From JABWCE01 sp964617955 (GTDB lineage: Bacteria > Bacteroidota > Bacteroidia > NS11-12g > UBA9320): a stretch of DNA of 64,000 nucleotides. Shown one piece after another: positions 33,303 to 42,343 of the stretch (positions within the stretch are counted from its first letter, which is position 1; each line of letters opens with the position of its first letter). The translations under genes were made by a program, and so were the position numbers. Under the pieces are notes generated by a model. That model saw only the letters and a program-made list of their open reading frames with translations, did no database searches and had not been told where the DNA came from. The stretch is from NCBI GenBank assembly GCA_964617955.1, contig CAZTXB010000004.1, positions 62,001-126,000 on the forward strand, read 5' to 3'.

Positions 33303-35474
33303 TTGACTACAAAGACCCAAACGAGTGAAGCAGACAACATCGTGTCACTTTTGGCTGAATCCTATGCCAAAAGAGTCAATAACCTAACCCTTAGTATTGA
33401 GCTAGGGGAACATGCCCTTTATTTGAGCAGAAAACTTGGACGCTTGGATTTAATTGGAAAGAGCCTGAATCAGCTTTCTCTGTTTTACATGATTCTTGGC
33501 CAATACAAAAAAACAAGTAGTTTAGCTGAAGAGGCTATTGAGTGTTTTCAAAAATTAAATGATAAAAAAGGAATAGCCGATGCCAAATACAATCTTGCCG
33601 GCATTTATTACAGGACCGATAATTACCATTTAGGATTGGTTTACCTGATTGATTGTTTAAATATTTACAAAAAGTACAAAGATTTTCACAACCAGGCCAG
33701 AGTTCAAAAAAGTCTGGGCACCATTTATGAATACTTCGGCGATGAGAAGAACGCGGTGAGTGCTTATGAAAGTTCTATTGATGCTGCTAAGAAATGCGGA
33801 GACATCAACCTCGAATCCAATGCTTATAATCCCCTTTCGGGCATTTACATCAAACAAAATAATATTGGCAAGGCCCAGGAAATCATTGAACGCTCAGTAG
33901 TTATAAAAAGTAAAACCTCTGACCTGAGAGGTCTGGCATTTGCCATCTATGGCAGAGCGAAGGTTTACCAGGCAAAGGGACAACAAGCCTTGGCCGCCAA
34001 AGATTTTACTGAAGCACTTGAATTGCACCATAAAATGGGTGAAAAACTGGGAGCGGCAATGACCTATGCGAAACTAGGAAGGCTATATGCCCAAATGGGT
34101 CAAATTAGCAAGGCCAAGAAAATGCTGCTCGACGGGCTGAAGTTGAGCAACACTTTTAACATTGTGTTTACTAAATTTAAATGTTGCTACCTTCTTTACG
34201 AACTCTATAAACAGGAAAATGATCCCATAAAATCTCTCAAATATTTAGAAACCTACTTGAAATTAAAGGAAGCGGTTATTAATACCCAAACCCTAAAGGT
34301 CATTGAAAATTATGAGATGATTACCAAGATGAGGTTGCTTGAAAAAAAGTCGCGGCAGCAAATGAAAATTGCCGACGAGCAGATTAAATTAAATAATGAG
34401 CGTTACGAATTGGCCACTAAGGCAACCAAAGATGTTATTTGGGATTGGGATATTCAAAATAACTGTATTTACCGATCGGCCAATTACGAAACAATTTTTG
34501 GTTATGACCATCCTCAAGTCCCTGTTTTATTTAAATCATGGACTGAACTTGTTCATGGCGACGACAGAGACAGAATAATAGAAAGCATTAATAAAAGCAT
34601 TCAAAACGTAAGCAGTCACGTATGGGAAGATGAATACCGCTATTACAAATTAAATGGAGAATTAGCTTATGTGATGGACAGAGGTTATATCATCCGGGAT
34701 GCAAATGGGAGAGCAACACGAATGGTTGGTGCAATGATGGATGTAAGCGCCCAAAAAGTAAATGAAAAGGAAAAAGAAAAAATCACCAACGATTTAATTC
34801 AAAGAAATAAGGATCTTGAACAATTTGCCTATATAATTTCTCATAATCTGAGGGCTCCGGTTGCAAATATTCTGGGTTTTTCTGAACTGCTTAAGGACCC
34901 TGAAAACACCTTTGACGAATCACAGGATTTTATCAATTCCATTTCTCACTCAGCCATTACCCTTGATGGGGTAATCAGTGATTTAAACACCATATTGCAG
35001 ATAAAAAGTGAGATCAGTGAAACTAAGAAAAAAATCCGCTTTTCGGATTTAGTGAGTGACATACAACTCAGTATCAAGGGCATTATTGAAAGCGAAGATG
35101 TAAACATTCGCACCAATTTTAACGCAATAAATGAGTTTACTTGTTTGAAAAGTTATATGTATAGCATATTCTATAACTTAATAACCAATGCCATTAAGTA
35201 CAGACAAGCAGATAAAAAGCCTGTGCTTGAAATTAAAAGCGCTGTGCTGAATGGAAGGTTAAACTTGAGTTTTAAAGACAATGGACAAGGCATTGACTTG
35301 GCAAAACGCGGAAATCAGGTATTTGGACTGTACAAGCGGTTTCATCCTAATATTGAAGGTCGTGGCGTAGGCCTTTACATGACCAAAACTCAGGTAGAAA
35401 CTTTAGGAGGGCGAATAAGCTTAAAAAGCGAAGTGAACAAGGGCTCTGAGTTTATTATCGAGTTTGATCTATAA
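33303..35474 (+). CDS. TPR-PAS hybrid sensor histidine kinase, apparently soluble
   Basis: A 723-residue kinase. Residues about 15-330 are tetratricopeptide repeats; a coiled coil follows (about 335-370); a PAS domain with PAC tail spans about 372-490 (WDWDIQNNCIYRSANYETIFGY ... GAMMDVSAQK). The dimerisation box is FAYIISHNLRAPV with phospho-acceptor His514. The ATPase domain has N-box NLITNAIKYR, G1 DNGQGID and G2 GRGVGLYM. There is no signal peptide or membrane helix, so it senses an internal cue through TPR or PAS. No response regulator lies nearby. Start is TTG at 33303. Confidence 0.88.
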   Translation: MTTKTQTSEADNIVSLLAESYAKRVNNLTLSIELGEHALYLSRKLGRLDLIGKSLNQLSLFYMILGQYKKTSSLAEEAIECFQKLNDKKGIADAKYNLAGIYYRTDNYHLGLVYLIDCLNIYKKYKDFHNQARVQKSLGTIYEYFGDEKNAVSAYESSIDAAKKCGDINLESNAYNPLSGIYIKQNNIGKAQEIIERSVVIKSKTSDLRGLAFAIYGRAKVYQAKGQQALAAKDFTEALELHHKMGEKLGAAMTYAKLGRLYAQMGQISKAKKMLLDGLKLSNTFNIVFTKFKCCYLLYELYKQENDPIKSLKYLETYLKLKEAVINTQTLKVIENYEMITKMRLLEKKSRQQMKIADEQIKLNNERYELATKATKDVIWDWDIQNNCIYRSANYETIFGYDHPQVPVLFKSWTELVHGDDRDRIIESINKSIQNVSSHVWEDEYRYYKLNGELAYVMDRGYIIRDANGRATRMVGAMMDVSAQKVNEKEKEKITNDLIQRNKDLEQFAYIISHNLRAPVANILGFSELLKDPENTFDESQDFINSISHSAITLDGVISDLNTILQIKSEISETKKKIRFSDLVSDIQLSIKGIIESEDVNIRTNFNAINEFTCLKSYMYSIFYNLITNAIKYRQADKKPVLEIKSAVLNGRLNLSFKDNGQGIDLAKRGNQVFGLYKRFHPNIEGRGVGLYMTKTQVETLGGRISLKSEVNKGSEFIIEFDL

Positions 35475-35554
35475 ATTTACTTTTTGCTAAAAAAGCTAAA
35501 ACGCTAGGATGTCGTGAAGTTGCCCTTATCCGAATATTGAATAGACCGTTGAGG

Positions 35555-35983
35555 CTAGAGTTGCCATCCGCGCTCCATGGCTGAGTCGACAATTTGCTCC
35601 AATACCTTAAGGTCAATTTCCGATAATTTGTTAATATAAAGGCAACCCCCTCCAGTTTTATGTTTTCCCAATTTAGTTAGAGCCTTTTCATGAACCTTGA
35701 CGTTACCGCATAAATATAAAGTGAGGTTGGTTTTTCTCGGTGAAAAACCGATGTTGTACCAATCGACTTCGCGGCCTGTCGTTGGGCTTTTAAGCCTTAC
35801 ACTCCCAAAGCCGATAGTAGAATTGCTCCATAGCTTAGGATCTTCCTTACTGGCTTTTTGAAACATATTTAACAAGACTAAACTGTCATTGCGTTTTTGC
35901 TCGTTTTCCAACCCATTAATAAAATCAGCAACACTTGATTCGGTTTGTTTGGTTTTAATTTCAGCTAATTTTCCCATACTCAT
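35555..35983 (-). CDS. DUF1801 domain protein
   Basis: A 142-residue cytoplasmic protein of the DUF1801 (YdhG-like) family: SSVADFINGLENEQKRNDSLVLLNMFQKA at the N-terminus, the central IGFGSVRLKSPTTGREVDWYNIGFSPRKTNLTLYL and the closing GGGCLYINKLSEIDLKVLEQIV are typical. Function is not established. It has its own TATCTTTG box 28 bases before the ATG and is convergent with the histidine-kinase gene. Confidence 0.82.
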   Translation of the reverse strand: MSMGKLAEIKTKQTESSVADFINGLENEQKRNDSLVLLNMFQKASKEDPKLWSNSTIGFGSVRLKSPTTGREVDWYNIGFSPRKTNLTLYLCGNVKVHEKALTKLGKHKTGGGCLYINKLSEIDLKVLEQIVDSAMERGWQL

Positions 35984-36011
35984 TTTGAAATAATTGAATG
36001 GCTTTAAAGTT

Positions 36012-36019
36012 CAAAGATA
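36012..36019 (-). promoter_or_regulatory. TAnnTTTG (-7) box before the DUF1801 gene
   Basis: Minus strand reads TATCTTTG, 28 bases before the ATG at 35983. Confidence 0.5.
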
Positions 36020-36259
36020 TAAATTTACAATTGCGATTTCGCTAAACATTAAGAGCTAATGTTCTAGGATGAATTCCCTTTTTGGAGGGCACACTAACTA
36101 TTACCTTCTTGAAATCATAATGCTACGAATTTATACCGATTGGCCATAGGTAATGCTCCAAATTATCGTTCCTCCACTTGTACACATCATTTGTATCCAT
36201 CGGCATTTATCACTGTAGGATTTTCATTATATTGGTCTATAATGTAAATCACATTGGCA

Positions 36260-37576
36260 TTATTTCAATTTTGCAAGTTGTCCGTTAATAAAGGCTTCGT
36301 CTACAGGTTTCATGTCAATTTTCGGATTTTGACTTTGATTGGTTACTATGGCGTTGCTGCAATAAAAAGCCTGCTTACCTTCAAATGCTATGGCTATCAA
36401 AGTAGCCTTTTTGTTGACTGGAACCGATCCGAAGTCGACTAAATTCTGATTGACCGTCCCCGACATGACCCCTCTGATATCATTAAAAACCAAATAGTAA
36501 TTGGCCGATGTGGCTTCGTTCAGTTTTACCTGGAAGGGTTTTTGAGGCTCATTGATAAACCGATCGCAGTTAATAAAACCGAAATTATAAAGCTGCAACA
36601 TTTTGTCGGTTTTGTTTCTTTGGACCGCTGCCTGCATTTGAAGTTTTTCTCGTTTTTCAATTTTTTGCCTCTCCAATTCTTCTTTTTTCATTTCTTCTTC
36701 CACCTCTTTTAAATGCTTATCCCACTCCGCTTTGGAGGTATAGGTTTTTTGAGAAATAATCTTGTTATCGGCATCGTATATGGTTTCAGTACCCCGCCAA
36801 ATTTGTCTGCTTCGTATGCTGTCCTGCAATACCCAATTGGTTTCTCTTGTAGTAGGGTCTTTCATAAAAACCTGCATATTGGATTTGTTTTTGCCTAGTG
36901 TAAATTCCAGCCCTACCGGTTTGTCGGGATTAATTTGAACCTGCTTGTTGGTTTTCTTTTCTTTGGCATTTAAATAAATTACCCCACCCGATTCAATCAT
37001 TTTTCCACCAGAAGTAGAAGGCAGATCGTATTTAACATAATCGGCCATGGCATAATGTTCTTTCAATTCAACCATTACTATACCATGAGCACGAAGGCAA
37101 CCCGAAGGAAAGTGCATTTTTGTCCCTTCATTCCCGGTAAGCATGGTGTCCCGTTTGGGGTTTATTAAAAAAAATTGAGACGGCTTCGGAGCAAATTGAG
37201 CGGTTCGGACTTCAAGCAGCACATGATTGATGAGCCTCACATTGACTGAATAACTGTGTCCCTTAAATCCGCTCGGAAAATTATGAGGGGTGCTGATGAT
37301 TCTAAAACCAATGCTCCTCAAACACTGAGCCAGTTCAATGGCTTGCTTATCGGCAATGCCTGCAAAAAAATATTGCTTATGCATGCTGTCTATAGTCAGC
37401 GGAAAAATAGTAACCAACTCATCTTCCTTGGTCTGTGCCGCAAGCTTAAGCAGTTCTTCCTTCTGGCGCGCATTAATTTGAATTTGATTTTTTTGAAAAT
37501 ACAAATTGTAGGTTCTTTTTTGCGCCAAGCAAAGCGTGCTAACAAAAATTAAAATGACTGCCGTGATTTTCTTCAT
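36260..37576 (-). CDS. Secreted protein of unknown function
   Basis: A 438-residue protein with a signal peptide (MKKITAVILIFVSTLCLAQ). The first part (about 20-105) resembles an OmpA-like fold (NLYFQKNQIQINARQKEELLKLA, GFRIISTPHNFPSG). A beta-rich domain follows (about 120-260) with a conserved-looking EGTKMHFPSGCL stretch. Then a strongly charged, probable coiled coil (about 275-320, EEMKKEELERQKIEKREKLQ), and a final beta-rich domain (about 330-438). I do not recognise the family; related architectures occur in secreted Bacteroidota proteins. Confidence 0.68.
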   Translation of the reverse strand: MKKITAVILIFVSTLCLAQKRTYNLYFQKNQIQINARQKEELLKLAAQTKEDELVTIFPLTIDSMHKQYFFAGIADKQAIELAQCLRSIGFRIISTPHNFPSGFKGHSYSVNVRLINHVLLEVRTAQFAPKPSQFFLINPKRDTMLTGNEGTKMHFPSGCLRAHGIVMVELKEHYAMADYVKYDLPSTSGGKMIESGGVIYLNAKEKKTNKQVQINPDKPVGLEFTLGKNKSNMQVFMKDPTTRETNWVLQDSIRSRQIWRGTETIYDADNKIISQKTYTSKAEWDKHLKEVEEEMKKEELERQKIEKREKLQMQAAVQRNKTDKMLQLYNFGFINCDRFINEPQKPFQVKLNEATSANYYLVFNDIRGVMSGTVNQNLVDFGSVPVNKKATLIAIAFEGKQAFYCSNAIVTNQSQNPKIDMKPVDEAFINGQLAKLK

Positions 37577-37641
37577 AATATTCCCTAACGAGATATTATG
37601 AATTTTAAATATGCAGAGATGGGCATTATTTGTGTTTATGC

Positions 37642-37666
37642 ATCGGAAAAATTATCCTTTTCCGAT
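37642..37666. repeat. Inverted repeat between two minus-strand genes
   Basis: Nine-base arms (ATCGGAAAA at 37642-37650, complement at 37658-37666) with a seven-base spacer, in the 229-base gap between the deacetylase gene end and the start of the gene at 37576. No T tract, so terminator function is doubtful. Confidence 0.35.
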
Positions 37667-37805
37667 AGGTTTATTATCCCTGTTGCCTTTTATGAGGCTT
37701 TTGCATTAATCTGCTCAGTAGATTTTATTAACAATAAAAAAAGTGATAAATAATTAATAACTCTGAAGGACATCGGCATGTTATGGATTAGGTTGGGTTT
37801 GCATT

Positions 37806-39107
37806 TTAAGCTATTTCTTCCAAAAGGCTGAAATAAACCTGAGGCCAACCTCCTTGCCACCTACCTACCCCCGACAAAGATTCATTGTGCCACAAGCTAA
37901 TGAATAAGCCATCTACCTCTTTTACAGCCTTTATCAAATTTTTATTTTTTTGAATCGCCTGTTCAATGCTCATCTTGTCATAATGCATGGCTGTTATGTC
38001 CATACTGCAGAAGGGAAACAATTTTAATGGGGTGGCCGTATTCGTTTCCAGGTCGAAAAAATAAAACGGCGCAGCAATACCTGCCCTGAAACCACTCACG
38101 GAAGTGTATCCTAAGGTGTAGTCTTCGCTGAGATTGTTCTTTAATAAATTTTGATAGGTTTTAGGAAAACTGTGAATTAAAAAATGTTGCCGACTTTTCG
38201 TAGCCTCCTTACCTGTTAAACTTTTAAACCGCTCCAGTTCAATTTTTAATTTCCAGGGTTTGTCATTTGAAGCATAAGAGGGATGAATTCCAATGGTATG
38301 GGTTTCCGCCAATTTTTTTAAGATGGATTTTTGGGCTTTGTTATTCCAAAAAATGTTTTTGTCGAAGGGACCATAGTCTCCCAACAACCAAAAATAAACA
38401 ACCTCAATTTTGCGTATAATATGCTGTTTCTCTACCCTTTCAAATACATCAAAATCATCAGGTTTAAGCGCCGCTAAGGTTTTTATTCTATCCAATACCT
38501 TAAGGAATTGTAAGGTAACCACATCTTTAATCAATCCGGAGAGGCTCCAAATCCATCCCTTCTCCCGGTATTGAAAGGTGCTATCAATATCGATGGTAGA
38601 GATGTATTGAAACTTGCGTGGTTTAAATTCTAAGTCTGGCCATTTTTTCAATATAGCCTCTTTAAGTTGAAGCACCCAAATATTAACCAAAGGATACTCC
38701 AATGCCCCAAGTTTATGCAGTATGCTCGCCTCCGGAGGAAATCGCTTATGGGTGTCGGGAACGAAGCCTGAGTATTCCTCATATCGGCTTACCAGGTAAA
38801 AAATGGCTGCAAATAAGTCGAAATCGAAGTCTGCCGGCGTGGTGGCCGGAAACAACTTGGCAGACTTACCGTTTCCAAGCGTTGCAACGGTAATTGGATC
38901 AAATCCGAATCTAAACAGCAGGTCAGAAGCAAGTGGAATTTGAGTGACTGAATCGGTACCTACACTGTTAGAATAGAGAAGATGCGGACTTGAATCATCC
39001 TTAGAAAGGTGATAATCAATGCCTAACAGCTGAACAAAAACCAAGTCCAATACAAACCGCAGCCTGTCACTATCAAAATCAGCATTGATTCGTACAATCC
39101 TATTCAA
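37806..39107 (-). CDS. Polysaccharide deacetylase family protein (DUF7033 type)
   Basis: A 433-residue cytoplasmic-looking protein. The N-terminal third matches the DUF7033-type domain found in Bacteroidota before a polysaccharide deacetylase domain (LLFRFGFD, DFDLFAAIFYLVSRYEEYSGF). The deacetylase part has the metal aspartate region YISTIDIDSTF, the histidine in TIGIHPSYAS, GYTSVSGFRAGIAAPFYFFDL and the closing LFISLWHNES. It probably deacetylates or otherwise processes a surface polysaccharide precursor. Start is TTG 39107, directly next to the stop of the gene upstream. Confidence 0.82.
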   Translation of the reverse strand: MNRIVRINADFDSDRLRFVLDLVFVQLLGIDYHLSKDDSSPHLLYSNSVGTDSVTQIPLASDLLFRFGFDPITVATLGNGKSAKLFPATTPADFDFDLFAAIFYLVSRYEEYSGFVPDTHKRFPPEASILHKLGALEYPLVNIWVLQLKEAILKKWPDLEFKPRKFQYISTIDIDSTFQYREKGWIWSLSGLIKDVVTLQFLKVLDRIKTLAALKPDDFDVFERVEKQHIIRKIEVVYFWLLGDYGPFDKNIFWNNKAQKSILKKLAETHTIGIHPSYASNDKPWKLKIELERFKSLTGKEATKSRQHFLIHSFPKTYQNLLKNNLSEDYTLGYTSVSGFRAGIAAPFYFFDLETNTATPLKLFPFCSMDITAMHYDKMSIEQAIQKNKNLIKAVKEVDGLFISLWHNESLSGVGRWQGGWPQVYFSLLEEIA

Positions 39108-40079
39108 TTATTTGCCAATGTTATCGGCGAGTTCTTTAAAATCTTTGGATTTGAAATCCGAGTCCATATCCTTGCGATTATAAATACACTCTCCAGTCGA
39201 GCTTTTGAACACGGTCAAATGTTTACGCATTTCGTCAGATTTAAGACAAATGGCATAATAAAAATTATCACCGTTCACAATTTTCTCACTCAATTCCTCA
39301 AATGTAATGAGCTGGTAAGTATAGGGGTAACGAGCCATAATCTTGGCTACATCTACTTCGTCTTCCGATTCACAACCTCTTTTAAAAGCGGTAAACAAAA
39401 ATTTAACCTTTAAATTATCGGCGATATAAAGGGTATCATCCTTGAGGTTTGAAAGTTCTTCTTTATTGGTAATTTGATCATGACAATCCAAAAACTCTTT
39501 GTCCTTAAGATAACTTTCTATAAGCTTTAGATAATTGGCTACAATACCGGGCTTAAAATTTTTGATGTCGGCCTCTGTGCTGAGATAGCCAAACATTTGG
39601 TCGCTGTTATTGCTTTTGTAAAACTCCTGAAAATCACACAAATAATAATAATCAAACCTTGCAAATTGAATTTTATTATCAGAGCTCGATCGTTTAGAGG
39701 CTTCTTTTGTGGTCCACAATTCCGTATAGATTTCCTTAATGGCGCCATCCGACAAAATAGTGGTGGTAAAAAAAGCTACATTTTTTTTGTCGATGTAATC
39801 TTTAATCTCGTCATCACCAATAATTTCAATATCTGTATAGTTCCAGGCCTCGTCAAACAGGGGTTGGATTTCCTCTTTATTGTCAACAATCGATTTTGGA
39901 CAAACGATATAAACCTTGCATTTTTTGAGTTTTTTATAATCTTCGTCAGTAAGTTTGTTGTTAAAGCAATACATCTCAGTCCCTCTCTTCGGACCATTGA
40001 CCCCAAACTGGGCATTTGCAGTAAGAAAATTTAAGGAACATAAACAAAGCAGTGCGACAGAGGCGATGGGGTTTTTCAT
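39108..40079 (-). CDS. Secreted protein of unknown function
   Basis: A 323-residue protein with a signal peptide (MKNPIASVALLCLCSLNFLTANAQ). The mature region is rich in Lys, Asp, Phe and Tyr with alternating helices and strands and no recognised domain; five or six cysteines are scattered. ATG 40079 is preferred over 40109 because it gives a clean signal peptide. It abuts the deacetylase gene with no spacer, so the two probably form one transcript, and is divergent from gmd. Confidence 0.65.
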   Translation of the reverse strand: MKNPIASVALLCLCSLNFLTANAQFGVNGPKRGTEMYCFNNKLTDEDYKKLKKCKVYIVCPKSIVDNKEEIQPLFDEAWNYTDIEIIGDDEIKDYIDKKNVAFFTTTILSDGAIKEIYTELWTTKEASKRSSSDNKIQFARFDYYYLCDFQEFYKSNNSDQMFGYLSTEADIKNFKPGIVANYLKLIESYLKDKEFLDCHDQITNKEELSNLKDDTLYIADNLKVKFLFTAFKRGCESEDEVDVAKIMARYPYTYQLITFEELSEKIVNGDNFYYAICLKSDEMRKHLTVFKSSTGECIYNRKDMDSDFKSKDFKELADNIGK

Positions 40080-40118
40080 TTTGCTAAATAAATCCTTTTC
40101 CCTTAGCATAACAAATTT

Positions 40119-40126
40119 TAAATTTG
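40119..40126 (+). promoter_or_regulatory. TAnnTTTG (-7) box before gmd
   Basis: Reads TAAATTTG and covers the TTG at 40124 where the longest gmd frame begins, so that codon is not the start; TTG 40151 is 24 bases downstream. Confidence 0.52.
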
Positions 40127-40150
40127 CAATCCATTATTAATTTTGAAATA

Positions 40151-41290
40151 TTGCAAAAGCGAGCACTCATAACAGGTATCACAGGACAAGACGGAGCCTA
40201 TTTAGCCGAATTTTTACTAAACAAGGGTTATGAAGTGCATGGCATCAAACGCCGGTCATCGCTGTTCAATACCGACCGTATTGATCACCTTTATCAGGAC
40301 CCGCATGAGCGAAATTTAAAATTAAAACTCCACTATGGCGACTTAACCGATAGTACCAATCTGATCAGGATAATACAGGAAGTACAACCGGATGAGATTT
40401 ACAATCTCGCGGCCATGAGCCATGTGAAGGTAAGTTTTGAAACACCCGAATACACCGCCAATGCTGATGGTATTGGGACCCTTCGCATATTAGAAGCTTT
40501 GCGCATATGCAATCTCATTGAAAAGACCAAGTTTTATCAGGCTTCAACCTCCGAGCTCTATGGTTTGGTTCAAGAGGTTCCGCAATCTGAGCGCACACCA
40601 TTTTATCCTCGCTCCCCTTATGCTGTGGCGAAAATGTATGGCTTTTGGATAACAGTTAATTACAGGGAAGCCTACAACATGTATGCATGTAATGGCATAT
40701 TATTTAATCACGAGTCGCCGATTAGGGGTGAAACCTTTGTCACGCGCAAAATCACCAGAGCTGCTTGTCGCATAGCCGTTGGTTTACAGGAAAAACTCTT
40801 TTTGGGCAATCTCGATGCAAAAAGAGATTGGGGACACGCCAAAGATTATATAGAAGCCATGTATCTGATGCTTCAGCAAAAAACAGCCGAAGATTACGTA
40901 ATAGCGACAGGCATTACCACCGAGGTGCGCGAGTTTGTAAGGCTGAGTTTTAAGGACTTAGGAATTGGGGTTGAGTTTAGAGGTACAGGAGAGAAGGAAG
41001 TGGGATTTATTGCGTCACTGGATACCGAGCGTCTGAACTTTTTAGATATTAAGAATTCGCAAATAAAGGTAGGCAAGGATATTATCTTTGTCGACCCGCT
41101 TTATTACCGGCCAACAGAAGTTGACCTTCTCATAGGGGATCCAACCAAGGCACAAAATCAATTGGGCTGGAAACCAAAATACAACCTCGATTCATTGATT
41201 AATGACATGATGAAAGGCGATTTAAAATTAATGAAAAAGGAGAAATACCTGCTCGATGGCGGTTACAAGGTGTTTAACTATTTCGAATAA
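40151..41290 (+). CDS. gmd: GDP-mannose 4,6-dehydratase
   Basis: Converts GDP-mannose to GDP-4-keto-6-deoxymannose, first step to GDP-L-fucose and related sugars. The 379 residues start MQKRALITGITGQDGAYLAEFL, with the Rossmann glycine motif, RRSSLFNTDRI, the substrate loop STSELYG, and the catalytic Tyr-x3-Lys in SPYAVAKMYG. TTG 40151 is chosen because upstream codons coincide with a -7 box. The stop and the fcl start share one base (TAATG), so the two enzymes are coupled. Confidence 0.94.
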   Translation: MQKRALITGITGQDGAYLAEFLLNKGYEVHGIKRRSSLFNTDRIDHLYQDPHERNLKLKLHYGDLTDSTNLIRIIQEVQPDEIYNLAAMSHVKVSFETPEYTANADGIGTLRILEALRICNLIEKTKFYQASTSELYGLVQEVPQSERTPFYPRSPYAVAKMYGFWITVNYREAYNMYACNGILFNHESPIRGETFVTRKITRAACRIAVGLQEKLFLGNLDAKRDWGHAKDYIEAMYLMLQQKTAEDYVIATGITTEVREFVRLSFKDLGIGVEFRGTGEKEVGFIASLDTERLNFLDIKNSQIKVGKDIIFVDPLYYRPTEVDLLIGDPTKAQNQLGWKPKYNLDSLINDMMKGDLKLMKKEKYLLDGGYKVFNYFE

Positions 41291-42213
41291 TGCAAAAATC
41301 CAGTAAAATTTATGTTGCAGGCCATCGGGGAATGGTGGGTTCTGCGGTGATGAGAGAACTCGAAAGGCAAGGTTTTAGCAACCTGGTTTGCCGAACATCC
41401 TCAGAACTCGACTTGCGGGAAAGTCATTTGGTGGCTGATTTTTTTAAAAAAGAAAAACCTGAATTTGTGTTTATGGCGGCTGCAAAAGTAGGAGGCATTG
41501 TAGCCAACAATACCTATAGGGCTCAGTTTCTATATGATAATTTACAGATACAGAACAACATTATTCATCAAGCTTATTTAAATGGGGTTAGCAAGCTTAT
41601 GTTTTTTGGGTCATCTTGTATTTATCCGAAGTTGGCCCCACAGCCTTTGAAAGAAGAATACCTCTTAACCGGATTGCTTGAGCCTACTAATGAACCCTAT
41701 GCCATTGCAAAAATAACAGGCATAAAAATGTGCGAAGCTTATCGCAGTGAATATGGTTGTAATTTTATTTCTGTCATGCCAACCAATCTTTACGGTTACA
41801 ACGACAATTACGACTTACAAAACAGTCATGTGCTGCCCGCTCTTATTCGAAAATTTCATGAGGCAAAAATAAATCAGAGTCCGGAGGTGATGATTTGGGG
41901 CAGTGGAACTCCAAAAAGAGAATTCCTTTTTGCCGACGATTTGGCCGATGCAGCTGTAATGCTGATGCAAACTTACAACGGTGAAAAGTTTGTAAACATA
42001 GGAACCGGACAAGATTTGAGCATTAAAGAATTGGCCTATCTTATACAAAAGGTAGTGGGTTTTGAGGGAAATTTGGTTTTCGATACCAGCAAACCCGATG
42101 GCACCCCCAGAAAATTGATGGATGTGAGCTTCCTTTCCTCTCTCGGTTGGAAATATACCACCGAATTGGAGCAGGGTATTGAATTGGCCTATGCCGATTT
42201 TTTAAAAAAGTGA
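41290..42213 (+). CDS. fcl: GDP-L-fucose synthase
   Basis: Epimerises and reduces the Gmd product to GDP-L-fucose. The 307 residues have the extended-SDR motif VAGHRGMVGSAVMREL, the FFGSSCIYP substrate loop with catalytic Ser and Cys, EPYAIAKITGIKMCEAYR with the Tyr-x3-Lys pair, and the C-terminal DGTPRKLMDVS motif. Overlaps gmd by one base. The pair supplies fucose for surface glycans, in keeping with the O-antigen ligase and glycosyltransferases in this window. Confidence 0.95.
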   Translation: MQKSSKIYVAGHRGMVGSAVMRELERQGFSNLVCRTSSELDLRESHLVADFFKKEKPEFVFMAAAKVGGIVANNTYRAQFLYDNLQIQNNIIHQAYLNGVSKLMFFGSSCIYPKLAPQPLKEEYLLTGLLEPTNEPYAIAKITGIKMCEAYRSEYGCNFISVMPTNLYGYNDNYDLQNSHVLPALIRKFHEAKINQSPEVMIWGSGTPKREFLFADDLADAAVMLMQTYNGEKFVNIGTGQDLSIKELAYLIQKVVGFEGNLVFDTSKPDGTPRKLMDVSFLSSLGWKYTTELEQGIELAYADFLKK

Positions 42214-42276
42214 GGATATAATTCTCCTGCGGTTTTAAGACCCATGGTCCATGAGATTAACAATCTATATCCATTG

Positions 42277-42296
42277 CCGTCGGTTTTAACCGACGG
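42277..42296. repeat. GC-rich palindrome between convergent genes
   Basis: Nine-base arms (CCGTCGGTT and its complement) around a two-base TT loop, between the converging fcl and cysteine desulfurase genes. It may act as a bidirectional terminator or be one copy of a dispersed REP-like element; no T tract follows, and only one copy is seen here. Confidence 0.5.
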
Positions 42297-42343
42297 AATC
42301 CAATTTCAATTCTTCTCTATGCCAAATTACAGTATATATTGCT

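Noticed and set aside
39597..40034. 145-codon plus-strand open frame
   Set aside because: Antisense to the secreted protein gene 39108-40079; no signal or domain of its own.
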